DNA of 64,000 bases from Streptomyces sp. S465 (GCF_026898115.1 NZ_CP114036.1:8426001-8490000), one strand, 5' to 3'. Numbered from the stretch's first letter, positions 8,557 to 17,173 are shown. A program made the numbers and translations. The notes: generated by a model from the letters alone, not told the origin.

Positions 8557-8896
8557 CGGTCCCCCCACCTTCAGTTGGCGCAGGAGTGCCGGACGCCTCC
8601 CCAATGGGCCGGCCGCTGCGCGCTTAGGGAAGGTACCAGACCCAACTGTGCTTCAGTTGAACTTTCAAGGCGTAGTTTTCTGCCCCATCGGCCCCATTGA
8701 CAGGCAGCCGGAATCGTCAGAACAATCACCGGTTTGTTAGCTCCGTGATCCCGCGTCTGGAATTCCGTGGGGAACCGGCCATGATCCATGCGTTGTGACC
8801 GGCCATGATCCTCAGGTCGGAATCGGCCATGATCCGCTGTTTTCCCGCTGTCTCGTTCCAGGTAATGCGGGACCGAATCCGAGGGGGGTAAAGAGC
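8557..8896. promoter_or_regulatory. Divergent intergenic region with three 24-bp-phased direct repeats
   Basis: These 340 bases separate the synthase operon from the deacetylase gene and hold no gene I can support. Three copies of a 14-base element lie in exact 24-base register: ACCGGCCATGATCC at 8774-8787, the same at 8798-8811, and ATCGGCCATGATCC at 8822-8835. They lie 60-120 bases upstream of the deacetylase start. Regular phasing of identical sites suggests cooperative binding of a regulator. Confidence 0.6.
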
Positions 8897-10756
8897 ATGA
8901 AGGAACCCTGGAGAAGAGCACGGCCGGCCTGGCTGGCGTTCATCGCCCTCGCCATCGCCGCCCTGCTGGGAGGCGGTTTCTGGGCACCCATGGCGGTGGC
9001 CCGGGACGGCCGGGGGGACGCCGACCGGTCGGCGACACAGGACACCACCAGCGGTGTGAACGCCGACGACCTCAAGGGCTGGGCGGCCGCGCAGCGGTCC
9101 GCCGACCGCGAGCGGCGCGCCGGGACGGCCGGAACGCACACCAGCGAAAAACGGACGACCAAGCAGCTGGGGCGGTCGAACACGGCCACCGGGCCGCGGA
9201 CGAGGAGCGCACCGCGGGCCGCCGAGCCCGGCCAGGCCAAGACACTGGTCCTGTACGACACGGCGGGCCCGTACGGACACCTCGGTGAGCTGTACGCGAT
9301 GGGCGCGGCCAACCTCGGCGGCCACTTCGGCACCGTGACCAGCAAGCCGGTCCAGGAGTACACCTCCGGCCTGATCGAGTCCTACGACGCCACCATCTAC
9401 ATCGGCTCCACCTACTACGGCGACGAGATCCCCGACGCCGTACCGGAGGACTTCTACCTGGACACCCTGCTCTCCGAGCGGCCGGTGATCTGGGTCGGCG
9501 AGAACATCTGGAACATGGCGAACTCCATCAGCCTCCAGGAGTTCGAGTACCGGTACGGCTGGGACCCGACCTCCTCGTTCTACGAGACGGACGGCAGCGT
9601 CGGCCAGATCACCAAGGTCACCTACAAGGGTCAGGAGCTCACCCGGAAGATGCCGGCGGGCCTGGACGCCGGTGTGCTGCACCCCCACCTCACGCCCGGC
9701 GGGGACAACGGGACCGTGACCGAGCTGGCCCAGGCGGTCGACACGGCCGGGGGCACCGAGAAGACCTCCCCGTGGGCGATCCGCTCGGGCAACCTGACCT
9801 ACGTCGGTGAGATCCCCTTCACCTACGTCTCCGAGACCGACCGGATCATCGCCTTCCAGGACCTGCTCTTCGACGCGCTGGCCCCGGACACCGCCGAGCA
9901 GCACCGGGCCATGGTGCGCCTGGAGGACATCACCCCGCTCTCCGACACCACCAGCCTCCGGGCGATCGCGGACTACCTGAAGTCCAAGAACATCGCCTAC
10001 GGCATCAACGTCATCCCGGTCTACAGCGACCCCAAGGGCGTGCAGAACAACGGGGTGGCGCGCACCGTGCGGCTCTCCCAGCGCCCGGCGCTGGTGAACA
10101 CCCTCAAGTACATGCTCAACAACGGCGCGGTGCTGATGGACCACGGCTACACCCATCAGTACGGCAACACCGACAACCCGTACAACGGGCTCACCGCCGA
10201 TGACTTCGAGTTCTTCCGGGCCCATGTGGACGCCACCGACACGGTGGTCTACGACGGCCCGGTGACCGAGGACTCCGCCGAGTGGGCACAGGGGCGGGTC
10301 ACCGCCGCCCTGGCCGAGTTCGCGAAGGTGGGCCTGCCCACGCCGAAGCTGTGGACCACCCCGCACTACGCGGCCTCGGCCACCGACTACAAGGTGTTCG
10401 CGCAGAACTTCGCGGCCCGGATGGAGCGCCCGCTGTACTTCTCCGGCACCCTCTCCGGCGCCGAGACCGACACCAGCCGCTACCTCGGACAGTTCTTCCC
10501 GTACCCGGTCACCGACGTCTACGGCACCAAGGTGATCCCGGAGAACCTGGGTGCCTACGAGCCCGAGGCCCAGAACAACAACCCGCCCCGGCTGGCGGCC
10601 GACCTGATCAACAACGCCAAGGCCAACCTGGCGGTGCGGGACGGCTTCGCCAGCTTCTACTACCACCCCTACCAGGCGGTCGAGCCGCTCCAGGAGACCG
10701 TCGAGGGCATCCTGGCGCTCGGCTACACCTTCGTCAGCCCCGAGAGCCTGATCTGA
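8897..10756 (+). CDS. Secreted DUF2334-type polysaccharide deacetylase
   Basis: A 619-residue exported protein. MKEPWRRARPAWLAF begins a signal peptide or anchor ending near residue 33, followed by a polar low-complexity linker to about 115. A mixed alpha/beta N-terminal domain follows, then a DUF2334-like deacetylase domain (about 335-619). The metal/catalytic positions are visible: RLEDI with Asp344, DHGYTH with His416 and His420, and YYHPY near the end. Such enzymes remove N-acetyl groups from secreted amino-sugar polymers, as in the deacetylase part of PelA. The ATG at 8897 has GAGGGGGG upstream; the frame extends further but over the repeat array. Divergent from the synthase operon, it probably acts on the same polymer outside the cell. 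Confidence 0.85.
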   Translation: MKEPWRRARPAWLAFIALAIAALLGGGFWAPMAVARDGRGDADRSATQDTTSGVNADDLKGWAAAQRSADRERRAGTAGTHTSEKRTTKQLGRSNTATGPRTRSAPRAAEPGQAKTLVLYDTAGPYGHLGELYAMGAANLGGHFGTVTSKPVQEYTSGLIESYDATIYIGSTYYGDEIPDAVPEDFYLDTLLSERPVIWVGENIWNMANSISLQEFEYRYGWDPTSSFYETDGSVGQITKVTYKGQELTRKMPAGLDAGVLHPHLTPGGDNGTVTELAQAVDTAGGTEKTSPWAIRSGNLTYVGEIPFTYVSETDRIIAFQDLLFDALAPDTAEQHRAMVRLEDITPLSDTTSLRAIADYLKSKNIAYGINVIPVYSDPKGVQNNGVARTVRLSQRPALVNTLKYMLNNGAVLMDHGYTHQYGNTDNPYNGLTADDFEFFRAHVDATDTVVYDGPVTEDSAEWAQGRVTAALAEFAKVGLPTPKLWTTPHYAASATDYKVFAQNFAARMERPLYFSGTLSGAETDTSRYLGQFFPYPVTDVYGTKVIPENLGAYEPEAQNNNPPRLAADLINNAKANLAVRDGFASFYYHPYQAVEPLQETVEGILALGYTFVSPESLI

Positions 10757-10784
10757 CGCACCGTCCGTACCTCACGTCCGTCAA

Positions 10785-10821
10785 GCCGTTCCCGGCCCGC
10801 TCCGCGCGGGCCGGGAACGGC
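10785..10821 (+). terminator. Strong hairpin between deacetylase and GH113-like genes
   Basis: GCCGTTCCCGGCCCGC (10785-10800) pairs perfectly with its complement at 10806-10821 around a five-base loop. There is no U-tract, as is common for actinomycete terminators. It could end the deacetylase transcript or act as an attenuator between two co-regulated genes. Confidence 0.6.
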
Positions 10822-10862
10822 CACGTGTCCGTTCCCGCCCGAGGAAGGAAGGCCCTGACCCG

Positions 10863-11885
10863 ATGAGAGCGCTGAGGCGGGTGACCGCGGCGGTCACCGC
10901 CGCCGTCGCCGTCCTGACCGGATGCTCGGCCGGTGGGAACGACGACCCGCCCGCCCCCGATGAGCAGGTGCGGGGCATCACGCTGCCCGCCTGGAACACC
11001 GACGACTACGACCGTCCCGAGGCCGGCCGCTATCTGCGGCAGATCGCCGGGACCGGCGCCCGGTGGGTGGTCTTCACCCCCACCTGGTACCAGAACGGCA
11101 CCCGTCGCGCGACGATGCACACCACCGAGGAGACCGCCAGCGACCGCAGTGTGCGCCGGATCGTCGGCCTGGCCCATGACGCCGGGCTGAAGGTGATGCT
11201 CAAACCGCATGTGGACCTGGTGGACGGCGGCGACCGGGCCGGTATCCGGCCCGCCGACCCGGACGCCTGGTTCACCGCCTACCGCCGCTTCATCACCCAC
11301 TACGCCCGGCTGGCCGGCGCACTGGACGTGGAGAAGTTCGCCGTCGGCACCGAACTGGCCGGCACCTCCACCGACCGCCGCCGCTGGACCGATGTGATCT
11401 CCGCGGTGCGCGACACCTACGACGGTCCGCTGACCTACGCCGCCAACTACGACGAGTACGCCCGCATCCGCTTCTGGGGCTCCCTCGATCTGATCGGCAT
11501 CGACGCCTACTGGCCGCTGGCCGACTCCGCCACCACCGACCCCGCGCGACTGGCGGCGGGCTGGAAGCCGATCGTCGCCGAACTCGCCGATTTCGCCGCC
11601 CGGTGGGACAAGAAGATCCTGTTCACCGAGGCCGGCTACACCAGCCAGCGGGGCGCCGTCGCCGCACCGTACTCCTGGACCGTCAGCGAGCGCACGGCGA
11701 CGGACGAGCAGTCCGCCGCGTATGACGCGCTGCTGACCGCCTTTGACGGCCGGTCCTGGTGGGCCGGGGTGTGCTGGTGGATGTGGGACGACTGGCCGGA
11801 CAGCGGTGAGACCGCGCCGCGGCTGGCCTACACCCCCCATGGCAAACCCGCCGAGAAGGTGCTGCGCAGCTGGTGGCGGGGGTGA
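10863..11885 (+). CDS. GH113-like glycoside hydrolase lipoprotein
   Basis: A 340-residue lipoprotein: a basic start, a hydrophobic core and the lipobox VLTGC with Cys21 as the lipidation site. The mature part is a TIM-barrel glycosidase related to GH113 (clan GH-A, beta-mannanases). The two catalytic acids are visible at the expected places: Glu164 in FAVGTELAG (acid/base) and Glu256 in ILFTEAGYTS (nucleophile). WWMWDDWPDSGE lies near the end. It should act at the outer face of the membrane on a beta-linked polymer, perhaps trimming the polysaccharide made by the neighbouring synthase. The family's mannan preference fits a ManNAc-type chain; this is inference. The start at 10863 follows AGGAAGG at slightly long spacing. 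Confidence 0.82.
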   Translation: MRALRRVTAAVTAAVAVLTGCSAGGNDDPPAPDEQVRGITLPAWNTDDYDRPEAGRYLRQIAGTGARWVVFTPTWYQNGTRRATMHTTEETASDRSVRRIVGLAHDAGLKVMLKPHVDLVDGGDRAGIRPADPDAWFTAYRRFITHYARLAGALDVEKFAVGTELAGTSTDRRRWTDVISAVRDTYDGPLTYAANYDEYARIRFWGSLDLIGIDAYWPLADSATTDPARLAAGWKPIVAELADFAARWDKKILFTEAGYTSQRGAVAAPYSWTVSERTATDEQSAAYDALLTAFDGRSWWAGVCWWMWDDWPDSGETAPRLAYTPHGKPAEKVLRSWWRG

Positions 11886-11960
11886 CGGCCGCGACCCCGG
11901 CCGCCCCGCCGACGGCCCTGCCGACCGTCTGGGAGGCCGCCGGTCGCCTACGATCCCGCT

Positions 11961-12395
11961 GTGGCCCCCTTCCGCGTCCAGCGGCGCTCCCCGCTGACGG
12001 CCGACGAGACCTGGCGGCGGCTCACCGACTGGCCGCGCCACGGTGACCAGGTACCGCTGAGCGGCGTCACCGTCCACCCGGCGGGGCCGACCCGGGTGGG
12101 CACCGTGGTCGTGGTGCGCACCGGTGTCGGCCGGGCCGGGTTCGACGACCCCATGGAGGTCGTGCGCTGGGACCCGCCGGCCGGTGACGCTCCCGGGCGC
12201 TGCCGGCTGGAGAAGCGCGGCTCGGTGGTCCTCGGCTGGGCCGAGATCGAGGTGCGCCCCCGGGACGGCGGCTCCGAGGTGGTGTGGCGCGAGGAGGCGC
12301 GGCTGCGGGGGCTGCCCCGGCTGTTCGACCCGGCCACGGCCTGGTCCGGCCGGCTGCTCTTCGGCCGGGTGGTCGACGCGCTGCTCGCGGAGTGA
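11961..12395 (+). CDS. SRPBCC/START-like small-molecule-binding protein
   Basis: A 144-residue protein with GTG start at 11961. The pattern is that of SRPBCC (polyketide cyclase/dehydrase, START-like) proteins: an N-terminal strand FRVQRRSPLTADETWRRLTDW, a strand-rich middle, and a long C-terminal helix from about residue 115. These bind hydrophobic ligands in a deep cavity; some catalyse cyclisation, many only carry ligand. No catalytic signature can be assigned. It is 75 bases after the GH113-like gene and 114 bases before the FAD monooxygenase on the same strand, so its partner is uncertain. Confidence 0.75.
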   Translation: MAPFRVQRRSPLTADETWRRLTDWPRHGDQVPLSGVTVHPAGPTRVGTVVVVRTGVGRAGFDDPMEVVRWDPPAGDAPGRCRLEKRGSVVLGWAEIEVRPRDGGSEVVWREEARLRGLPRLFDPATAWSGRLLFGRVVDALLAE

Positions 12396-12509
12396 CCGGC
12401 TCGGCCCGGACCGCGGGGGACGCGGGCGGGGCCGGTTCCGCCGGGTGTTCGCCTCGGGAGCGCCTCCGCCACGGTGACGCAGGGGTGATCTTGCGCTACT
12501 CTCCGTAGT

Positions 12510-13874
12510 ATGGGGGTTCAGGGGGAGACCACGGGACGAGGGACCGCGGTGGTGATCGGCGGAGGTCTCGCCGGGATGCTGGCCGCATGGGCGCTGCGGG
12601 GACATGCCGAGCGCATTGTCGTGGTGGAGCGCGACCGCTATCCCGAGCGGCCCGCGTTCCGCTCGGGCCTGCCGCAGGGGCGCCACGCACATCTGCTGCT
12701 CGAGGCCGGGCACCGGGCGCTGGAGGAGCTGATGCCCGGTGCGCGCGAGGAGTTGCTGGCCGCCGGCGCGGTGCGCGTGCCGATGTCGGGCGTGCGCTGG
12801 CTGAGCGCGGCCGGATGGCTCGCGCGGTACGAGAGCGAGGTCGCGTTCCTGTCGTGCACCAGACCGCTGCTCGACCATACGGTGCTGAGCCGGGTGCGCG
12901 GCGAGCCCACGGTGCGCTGGCTGGAGAACACGGATGCCGTCGGCCTCCTCGGCGCGTCCGGCCAGGTGACGGGCGTCCGGGTCCGGGGCCGGGGCGACGC
13001 CCGTGCCAGGGTGCGCGAGCTGCGCGCGGAGCTGGTGGTGGACGCCTCCGGGCGGGCCTCCTCGCTGCCTTCCTGGCTGGCCCGGCTGGGCTGCCCGGTC
13101 GCCCCGGAGGAGCGCGTCGACGCGGGCGTGTCCTACGCCAGCCGGTTCTACCACCGCTCCACCGGGCCGGATCCGGGCTTCGCCGCGCTCTATCTCCAGA
13201 CCAAGGCCCCCGACGCGCCCAGGCTCGGTGTGGTGCTGCCGGTGGAGGACGGCCGGTGGATCGCCAGTCTCGGCAGTATGCGCGGGGCGGCGGCCGAGCC
13301 CGGCGAGGCCGGGTTCGACCGGCAGCTCCGGCTGCTGCGCGATCCGAGCCTGCGTGAGCTGCTGGCCCGCGCCGAGCCCGCCGGCCCGGTGCGCGGCTTC
13401 TGGCCCGGCCCCGGTGTGCGGCGCCACTACGAGCGCCGGGCGCCCCGGGGGCTGGTGGTCATCGGCGACGCCGCGTGCACCTTCAACCCGGTCTACGGCC
13501 AGGGCATCACCGTGGCCGCGCTCGGCGCCCGCGCCCTGCGGGCCGCCGCCGAGCGCCACGGCGGCATAGGCCACCGCACGGCACACACCGCCCGCAAGGG
13601 CATCGCGGCGGCCACCGACAGCGCGTGGATGATGTCCTCCAGCGAGGATGTGCGCTTCCCCGCCACCACGGGCGGCCCCGCCGGTGTGTCGGTCCGGGTC
13701 CAGCACCGCTACCTGGACCGGGTCATGCGGCGGGCCACCGTCGACCCACAGGTCTGCAAGGCGCTGCACGAGGTGATGTCGCTGGTGGCCGACCCCACCG
13801 CGCTGATGCGTCCCGCCGTCCTCAGAGCCGTTCTGCGCGGCGGAGGGAGCGGCCGGCCCGCATTCCCCCAGTGA
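12510..13874 (+). CDS. FAD-dependent monooxygenase/oxidoreductase
   Basis: A 454-residue flavoprotein of the PHBH-like (2-polyprenyl-6-methoxyphenol hydroxylase) group. An N-terminal Rossmann motif, VVIGGGLAGMLAAWAL (about 14-29), binds the ADP of FAD. A central LVVDASGRAS (DG-type) motif lies near residue 175, and the second FAD motif VVIGDAACTFNPVYGQGI near 316. The family hydroxylates or epoxidises small aromatic or polyene substrates with NAD(P)H and oxygen; some members work in specialised metabolism. The substrate is unknown. It stands between an SRPBCC gene and a convergent TetR gene. Confidence 0.85.
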   Translation: MGVQGETTGRGTAVVIGGGLAGMLAAWALRGHAERIVVVERDRYPERPAFRSGLPQGRHAHLLLEAGHRALEELMPGAREELLAAGAVRVPMSGVRWLSAAGWLARYESEVAFLSCTRPLLDHTVLSRVRGEPTVRWLENTDAVGLLGASGQVTGVRVRGRGDARARVRELRAELVVDASGRASSLPSWLARLGCPVAPEERVDAGVSYASRFYHRSTGPDPGFAALYLQTKAPDAPRLGVVLPVEDGRWIASLGSMRGAAAEPGEAGFDRQLRLLRDPSLRELLARAEPAGPVRGFWPGPGVRRHYERRAPRGLVVIGDAACTFNPVYGQGITVAALGARALRAAAERHGGIGHRTAHTARKGIAAATDSAWMMSSSEDVRFPATTGGPAGVSVRVQHRYLDRVMRRATVDPQVCKALHEVMSLVADPTALMRPAVLRAVLRGGGSGRPAFPQ

Positions 13875-13946
13875 TCGCCGCGATGCCGCGAGGGGAGTTC
13901 CGCCAGGAGTGCCCGCCCTCCCACGACCCGCCCGCCCACGGTCCGC

Positions 13947-14540
13947 CTACGGTCTGCGGTCCGGTGTCGGAAGGCCGTCCAGGAGTGTGCCGAGCGCGGT
14001 CGTGACCAGCGCGCACACCTCGTCCGGGTCCGCGCCGGCCAGCGGCTCCTTGCCCACGATCACCCGCATCGTCCCTATGCCGAGCAGCCAGGACAGCGCC
14101 AGATCCGCCCGCAGCTCGCGGTTGTCGGCGCTGGACAGGGTGGCCAGCACCCGTGCGTAGGCGTCGCTGATGGCCCGCACCGCCGTACCGATCTCATCAC
14201 CGCTGTCCACGGAGCGCAGCAGGGTCGCCAGGCCGCGGGTGCCCGGTTCCTTCCCGCCGTGGCCGAGCAGCCCGCGCAGGGCGGCCTCCAGCAGCTCATG
14301 GGGAGGGGTGGTACGCAGCTGCTCCTCCCCGTTGTGCGCGATCACCTCGCCGAACAACGCTCTTTTCGAGCCGAAATAACGGAACAGCAGCGCCTGGTTG
14401 ACCCCCGCCCGATCGGCGATGTCCCGGACCGTGGCCCGTTCGTAGCCCCGCTCGGCGAACAGCGCCACCGCCGCCTCCAGCAGCCGCCGACGCGTGTCCC
14501 GCGCATCCCGGCGCTGCCCCTCGGACATCGTCCCACTCAT
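13947..14540 (-). CDS. TetR-family regulator divergent from the P450/ferredoxin pair
   Basis: A 197-residue regulator. The N-terminal DNA-binding domain shows RRLLEAAVALFAERGYERATVRDIADRAG followed by the recognition segment VNQALLFRYFGSKRALF; the rest is a helical ligand-binding domain. AGAGGGG precedes the ATG at 14540 at slightly long spacing. It diverges from the cytochrome P450 at 14673. A perfect 16-base palindrome sits in the spacer just before the P450 ribosome site, so it most likely represses the P450 and ferredoxin genes, and itself, until a ligand binds. Confidence 0.9.
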   Translation of the reverse strand: MSGTMSEGQRRDARDTRRRLLEAAVALFAERGYERATVRDIADRAGVNQALLFRYFGSKRALFGEVIAHNGEEQLRTTPPHELLEAALRGLLGHGGKEPGTRGLATLLRSVDSGDEIGTAVRAISDAYARVLATLSSADNRELRADLALSWLLGIGTMRVIVGKEPLAGADPDEVCALVTTALGTLLDGLPTPDRRP

Positions 14541-14641
14541 CCCGGCACCCCTCTCGTCTGCTTGCGGCGATTCCCCGTCGGTCCGTCAGATCAACGGCGC
14601 AAAGGGGCCGTTGACCGTACCAGGCGGCGCCTCCTAGGTTT

Positions 14642-14657
14642 GTAAGCACGTGCTTAC
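14642..14657. promoter_or_regulatory. Perfect 16-bp palindrome, probable TetR operator
   Basis: GTAAGCACGTGCTTAC reads identically on both strands. It lies 15 bases upstream of the P450 GTG start and about 100 bases from the divergent TetR start. Size, symmetry and place are those of a TetR-family operator, where a bound dimer would block P450 transcription. Confidence 0.75.
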
Positions 14658-14672
14658 GCAAGGGAGGTCACG

Positions 14673-15863
14673 GTGACCACAGCGGAGACGGCAACCCTCG
14701 CCTATCCCTTCAACTCCGCCGAAGGACTGGCGCTCAGCGAGGCGTACGAGGAGGCCAGAAACCGCCCCGGACTGCTCCGGGTGCGCTTGCCCTACGGTGA
14801 GCCCGCCTGGCTGGTCACGCGGTACGCCGAGGCCCGGCTGGTGCTCGGGGACCGGCGCTTCAGCCGGGCGGCGGCGCTCCACCACGACGAACCACGGCAG
14901 TCCGAGGCCCGGCGCGACAGCGGCATCCTGACCATGGACCCGCCCGACCACACCCGGCTGCGCACCCTGGTCGCCAAGGCGTTCACCGTCCACCAGGTGG
15001 AGAAGCTCCGCCCGTGGGTACGGCAGCTGACCCAGGACCTGCTCGACGACCTCGAGGCCGCCGGGCCGCCCGCCGATCTCGTGGACCGCTATGCGCTGCC
15101 CATTCCGGTCGGGGTCATCTGCGCGATGCTCGGCGTCCCGGAGGAGGACCGGCCCAAGTTCCGGGTCTGGAGCGACGCCGCGCTGTCCACCAGCTCCCTG
15201 AGCGCCGAGGAGTTCACCCGCAACCGCGACGAGCTGCGCGCCTATATGGCCGGGCTGATCGAGGCCCATCGCATCGACCCGCGCGACGACATCATGACCT
15301 CGCTGATCGAGGCGCGGGACGCGGGTGACCGGCTGTCCGAGCTCGAACTGGTCGATCTGTGCGTGGGCATCCTGGTGGCCGGGCACGAGACCACGGCCAC
15401 CCAGATCCCCAACTTCGTGCTGACGCTGCTGGAGCACCCGGAGGAACTGCGCCGGCTGCGCGAGGACCCCGACCTGGTGCGCGGCGCCGTCGAGGAGTTG
15501 CTGCGCTTCGTACCGCTGGGCATGGGGGCCTCCATGCCCCGCTACGCCACCGAGGACATCGAGGTGGGCGGGACGCTCGTGCGCAGTGGGGAGCCGGTGC
15601 TGGTGGCCGTCGGCTCGGCCAACCGCGACGCGCTGCGCTTCGACCAGCCCGGCACGTTGAACGTCGCCCGCCCCGCCACCCAGCACCTCGGCTTCGGCCA
15701 CGGTGTGCACCACTGCCTCGGCGCGTCCCTGGCCCGGCTGGAGCTCCAGGAGGCGCTCGGCGCGCTGATCACCCGCTTCCCGGACCTGCATCTGGCCGGG
15801 GACGTGCGGTGGAAGGACCAGATGCTGGTCCGCGGGCCCCGTGTCATGCCGATCGGGTGGTGA
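14673..15863 (+). CDS. Cytochrome P450
   Basis: A 396-residue soluble bacterial class I P450. The I-helix oxygen-activation motif is AGHETTATQ (about 236-244). The K-helix ExxR is EELLR near 273-277. The heme loop is FGHGVHHCLG (341-350), with Cys348 the heme thiolate. An earlier DPPDHTRLR (about 89-97) is the typical C-helix substrate/heme region. GTG at 14673 has GGAGG at 14663-14667. It oxidises an unknown small molecule using electrons from the ferredoxin encoded five bases downstream. The pair looks like an inducible detoxification or tailoring unit under the divergent TetR. No link to the NRPS cluster is shown. Confidence 0.95.
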   Translation: MTTAETATLAYPFNSAEGLALSEAYEEARNRPGLLRVRLPYGEPAWLVTRYAEARLVLGDRRFSRAAALHHDEPRQSEARRDSGILTMDPPDHTRLRTLVAKAFTVHQVEKLRPWVRQLTQDLLDDLEAAGPPADLVDRYALPIPVGVICAMLGVPEEDRPKFRVWSDAALSTSSLSAEEFTRNRDELRAYMAGLIEAHRIDPRDDIMTSLIEARDAGDRLSELELVDLCVGILVAGHETTATQIPNFVLTLLEHPEELRRLREDPDLVRGAVEELLRFVPLGMGASMPRYATEDIEVGGTLVRSGEPVLVAVGSANRDALRFDQPGTLNVARPATQHLGFGHGVHHCLGASLARLELQEALGALITRFPDLHLAGDVRWKDQMLVRGPRVMPIGW

Positions 15864-15868
15864 GCCGG

Positions 15869-16084
15869 ATGACCTGGAAGGCGGAGATCGACTCCGGCCG
15901 GTGCATGGCCTCCGGCATGTGCGCCGGAATCGCCCCCGATCTGTTCGTCCTGGACGAGGAGCACGCCCGCCCGCTGGGTGCGGAGGTGCCGCGGGAGGAG
16001 CGGGTGCTGGACGCGGCGGACTCCTGTCCCGCGCTGGCGATCACCATCCGCGACGGCACGACGACCGTCGGACCGCGTCCCTGA
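15869..16084 (+). CDS. [3Fe-4S]-type ferredoxin
   Basis: A 71-residue ferredoxin with three cluster cysteines: Cys12 and Cys18 (C-x5-C) and Cys53 in DSCPA. The residue between the first two cysteines that would complete a 4Fe cluster is not Cys, so a 3Fe-4S cluster is expected, as in ferredoxins that serve Streptomyces P450s. It starts five bases after the P450 stop, with GGTGGTGAG as ribosome site inside the P450 tail, so it should transfer electrons to that enzyme. A reductase gene is not in the window. Confidence 0.92.
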   Translation: MTWKAEIDSGRCMASGMCAGIAPDLFVLDEEHARPLGAEVPREERVLDAADSCPALAITIRDGTTTVGPRP

Positions 16085-16090
16085 GCCACG

Positions 16091-16132
16091 CCCCCGAAGC
16101 CCTGGAGCCGAAGGGCTCCAGGGCTTCGGGGG
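16091..16132. terminator. Bidirectional terminator, 19-bp perfect stem
   Basis: The stem runs from 16091 to 16109 (beginning CCCCCGAAGCCCTGG) and pairs perfectly with 16114-16132 around a four-base loop. It lies between the convergent ferredoxin and methyltransferase genes and can stop both transcripts. Confidence 0.85.
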
Positions 16133-16165
16133 TTCGTGGCTTCAGGGTTTCCGGATTTCCGGGTT

Positions 16166-17029
16166 TCAGGGCTTCAGGGCGACGCCCGCCCAGAAGGACA
16201 CCTCTTCGTCGGTCACATCGCCGGTCTCCACCGAGGAACTGCTCTGTGCCAGGTCGGTCCGCCAGCGGTGCGGCACCTCCAGGCCCGGTTCGACCAGCTC
16301 AAGACCGGTGAAGAAGCGCGCCACCTCGTCCTTGGTGCGGATCTTCCCCTGGATGCCCCCGCTGTGGTAGATCTGCACGGTCTTCTGGGTGGCCTCGGGG
16401 TCGAAGTCCGGGGTGATGTGGCTCAGCACCAGGAAGGAGCCGGGGGCGAGGGCGTCGACCAGCCGCTGGACGATCTCGTACGGACCCCATTCGTCGGGGA
16501 CGAAGTGCAGCAGCGAGACCAGGCTCAGCGCGACCGGCTGGGACAGGTCCAGCACCTCGGTGAGGTCGGGCGCGGCCAGGATCGAGTCGGGCTCGGTGAT
16601 GTCCCCGTGCACATAGGCGGTACGCCCCTGGGGGTGGCTCTTGAGCAGGGCCTGGGCGTGGGCGAGCACGATGGGGTCGTTGTCCACGTAGACGACCCGG
16701 GACTCCGGGGCTATCCCCTGGGCGACCTCGTGCAGATTGGGCCGGGTGGGAATGCCGGTGCCGATGTCGAGGAACTGGCGGACGCCCCGCTCGGCGGCGA
16801 GGAAGCGGATCGCGCGGTGCATCCAGGCTCGGTTGGTCCGCGCGGCGATCATGACACCCGGCCACAGGCCGAGCACCTTGGCGGCGGCCTCACGGTCGGC
16901 GACGTAGTTGTCCTTGCCGCCCAGGAAGTAGTCGTACATCCGGGCGCTGTGCGGTCGCCCCTGGTTGAGGGGGGTGTTGGGGGGCTCCGGCCCGCTTCCG
17001 GTCTGGGATGCTACCCCTTGCGCGGTCAC
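16166..17029 (-). CDS. S-adenosylmethionine methyltransferase of the DUF574 (Methyltransf_19) family
   Basis: A 287-residue protein of an actinomycete-expanded family. Its hallmark ARMYDYFLGGKDNY is at residues 29-42. The SAM-binding motif QFLDIGTGIPTRPNLHE follows from residue 85, then YVDNDP (114-119), HGDITEP and LSLVSLLHFV. I chose GTG at 17029 because GGAGGAG sits just upstream; the longer frame from 17146 has no ribosome site. Members are annotated as SAM-dependent methyltransferases; substrates are largely unknown. It follows MbtH on the same strand but after a 144-base gap with a hairpin, so it may not belong to the NRPS operon. Confidence 0.85.
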   Translation of the reverse strand: MTAQGVASQTGSGPEPPNTPLNQGRPHSARMYDYFLGGKDNYVADREAAAKVLGLWPGVMIAARTNRAWMHRAIRFLAAERGVRQFLDIGTGIPTRPNLHEVAQGIAPESRVVYVDNDPIVLAHAQALLKSHPQGRTAYVHGDITEPDSILAAPDLTEVLDLSQPVALSLVSLLHFVPDEWGPYEIVQRLVDALAPGSFLVLSHITPDFDPEATQKTVQIYHSGGIQGKIRTKDEVARFFTGLELVEPGLEVPHRWRTDLAQSSSSVETGDVTDEEVSFWAGVALKP

Positions 17030-17129
17030 GTGGTCTCCTCCGTATCCGGGGCGCGATCCCTCGCGCCGCGGCCGACAGTTCCCGAGATCGTAACCGCGCA
17101 CCCGTGACGAGGAGTTGAGGGGCCCGGTC

Positions 17130-17157
17130 GCGGCCGGCGCCGCCACGCGCCGGCCGC
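17130..17157 (-). terminator. Hairpin after mbtH, possible end of the NRPS operon
   Basis: GCGGCCGGCGC (17130-17140) pairs perfectly with GCGCCGGCCGC (17147-17157) around six bases. It lies just downstream of the MbtH stop on the minus strand. The stem is strong but has no U-tract, so it is only a likely terminator. Confidence 0.55.
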
Positions 17158-17173
17158 GCCGCCCCGCGCCCCG

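Noticed and set aside
16137..16180. Repeated GGGTTTC/GGGCTTC-like units after the 19-bp terminator
   Set aside because: They are short, imperfect and partly inside the methyltransferase 3' end; no sign of a functional array.
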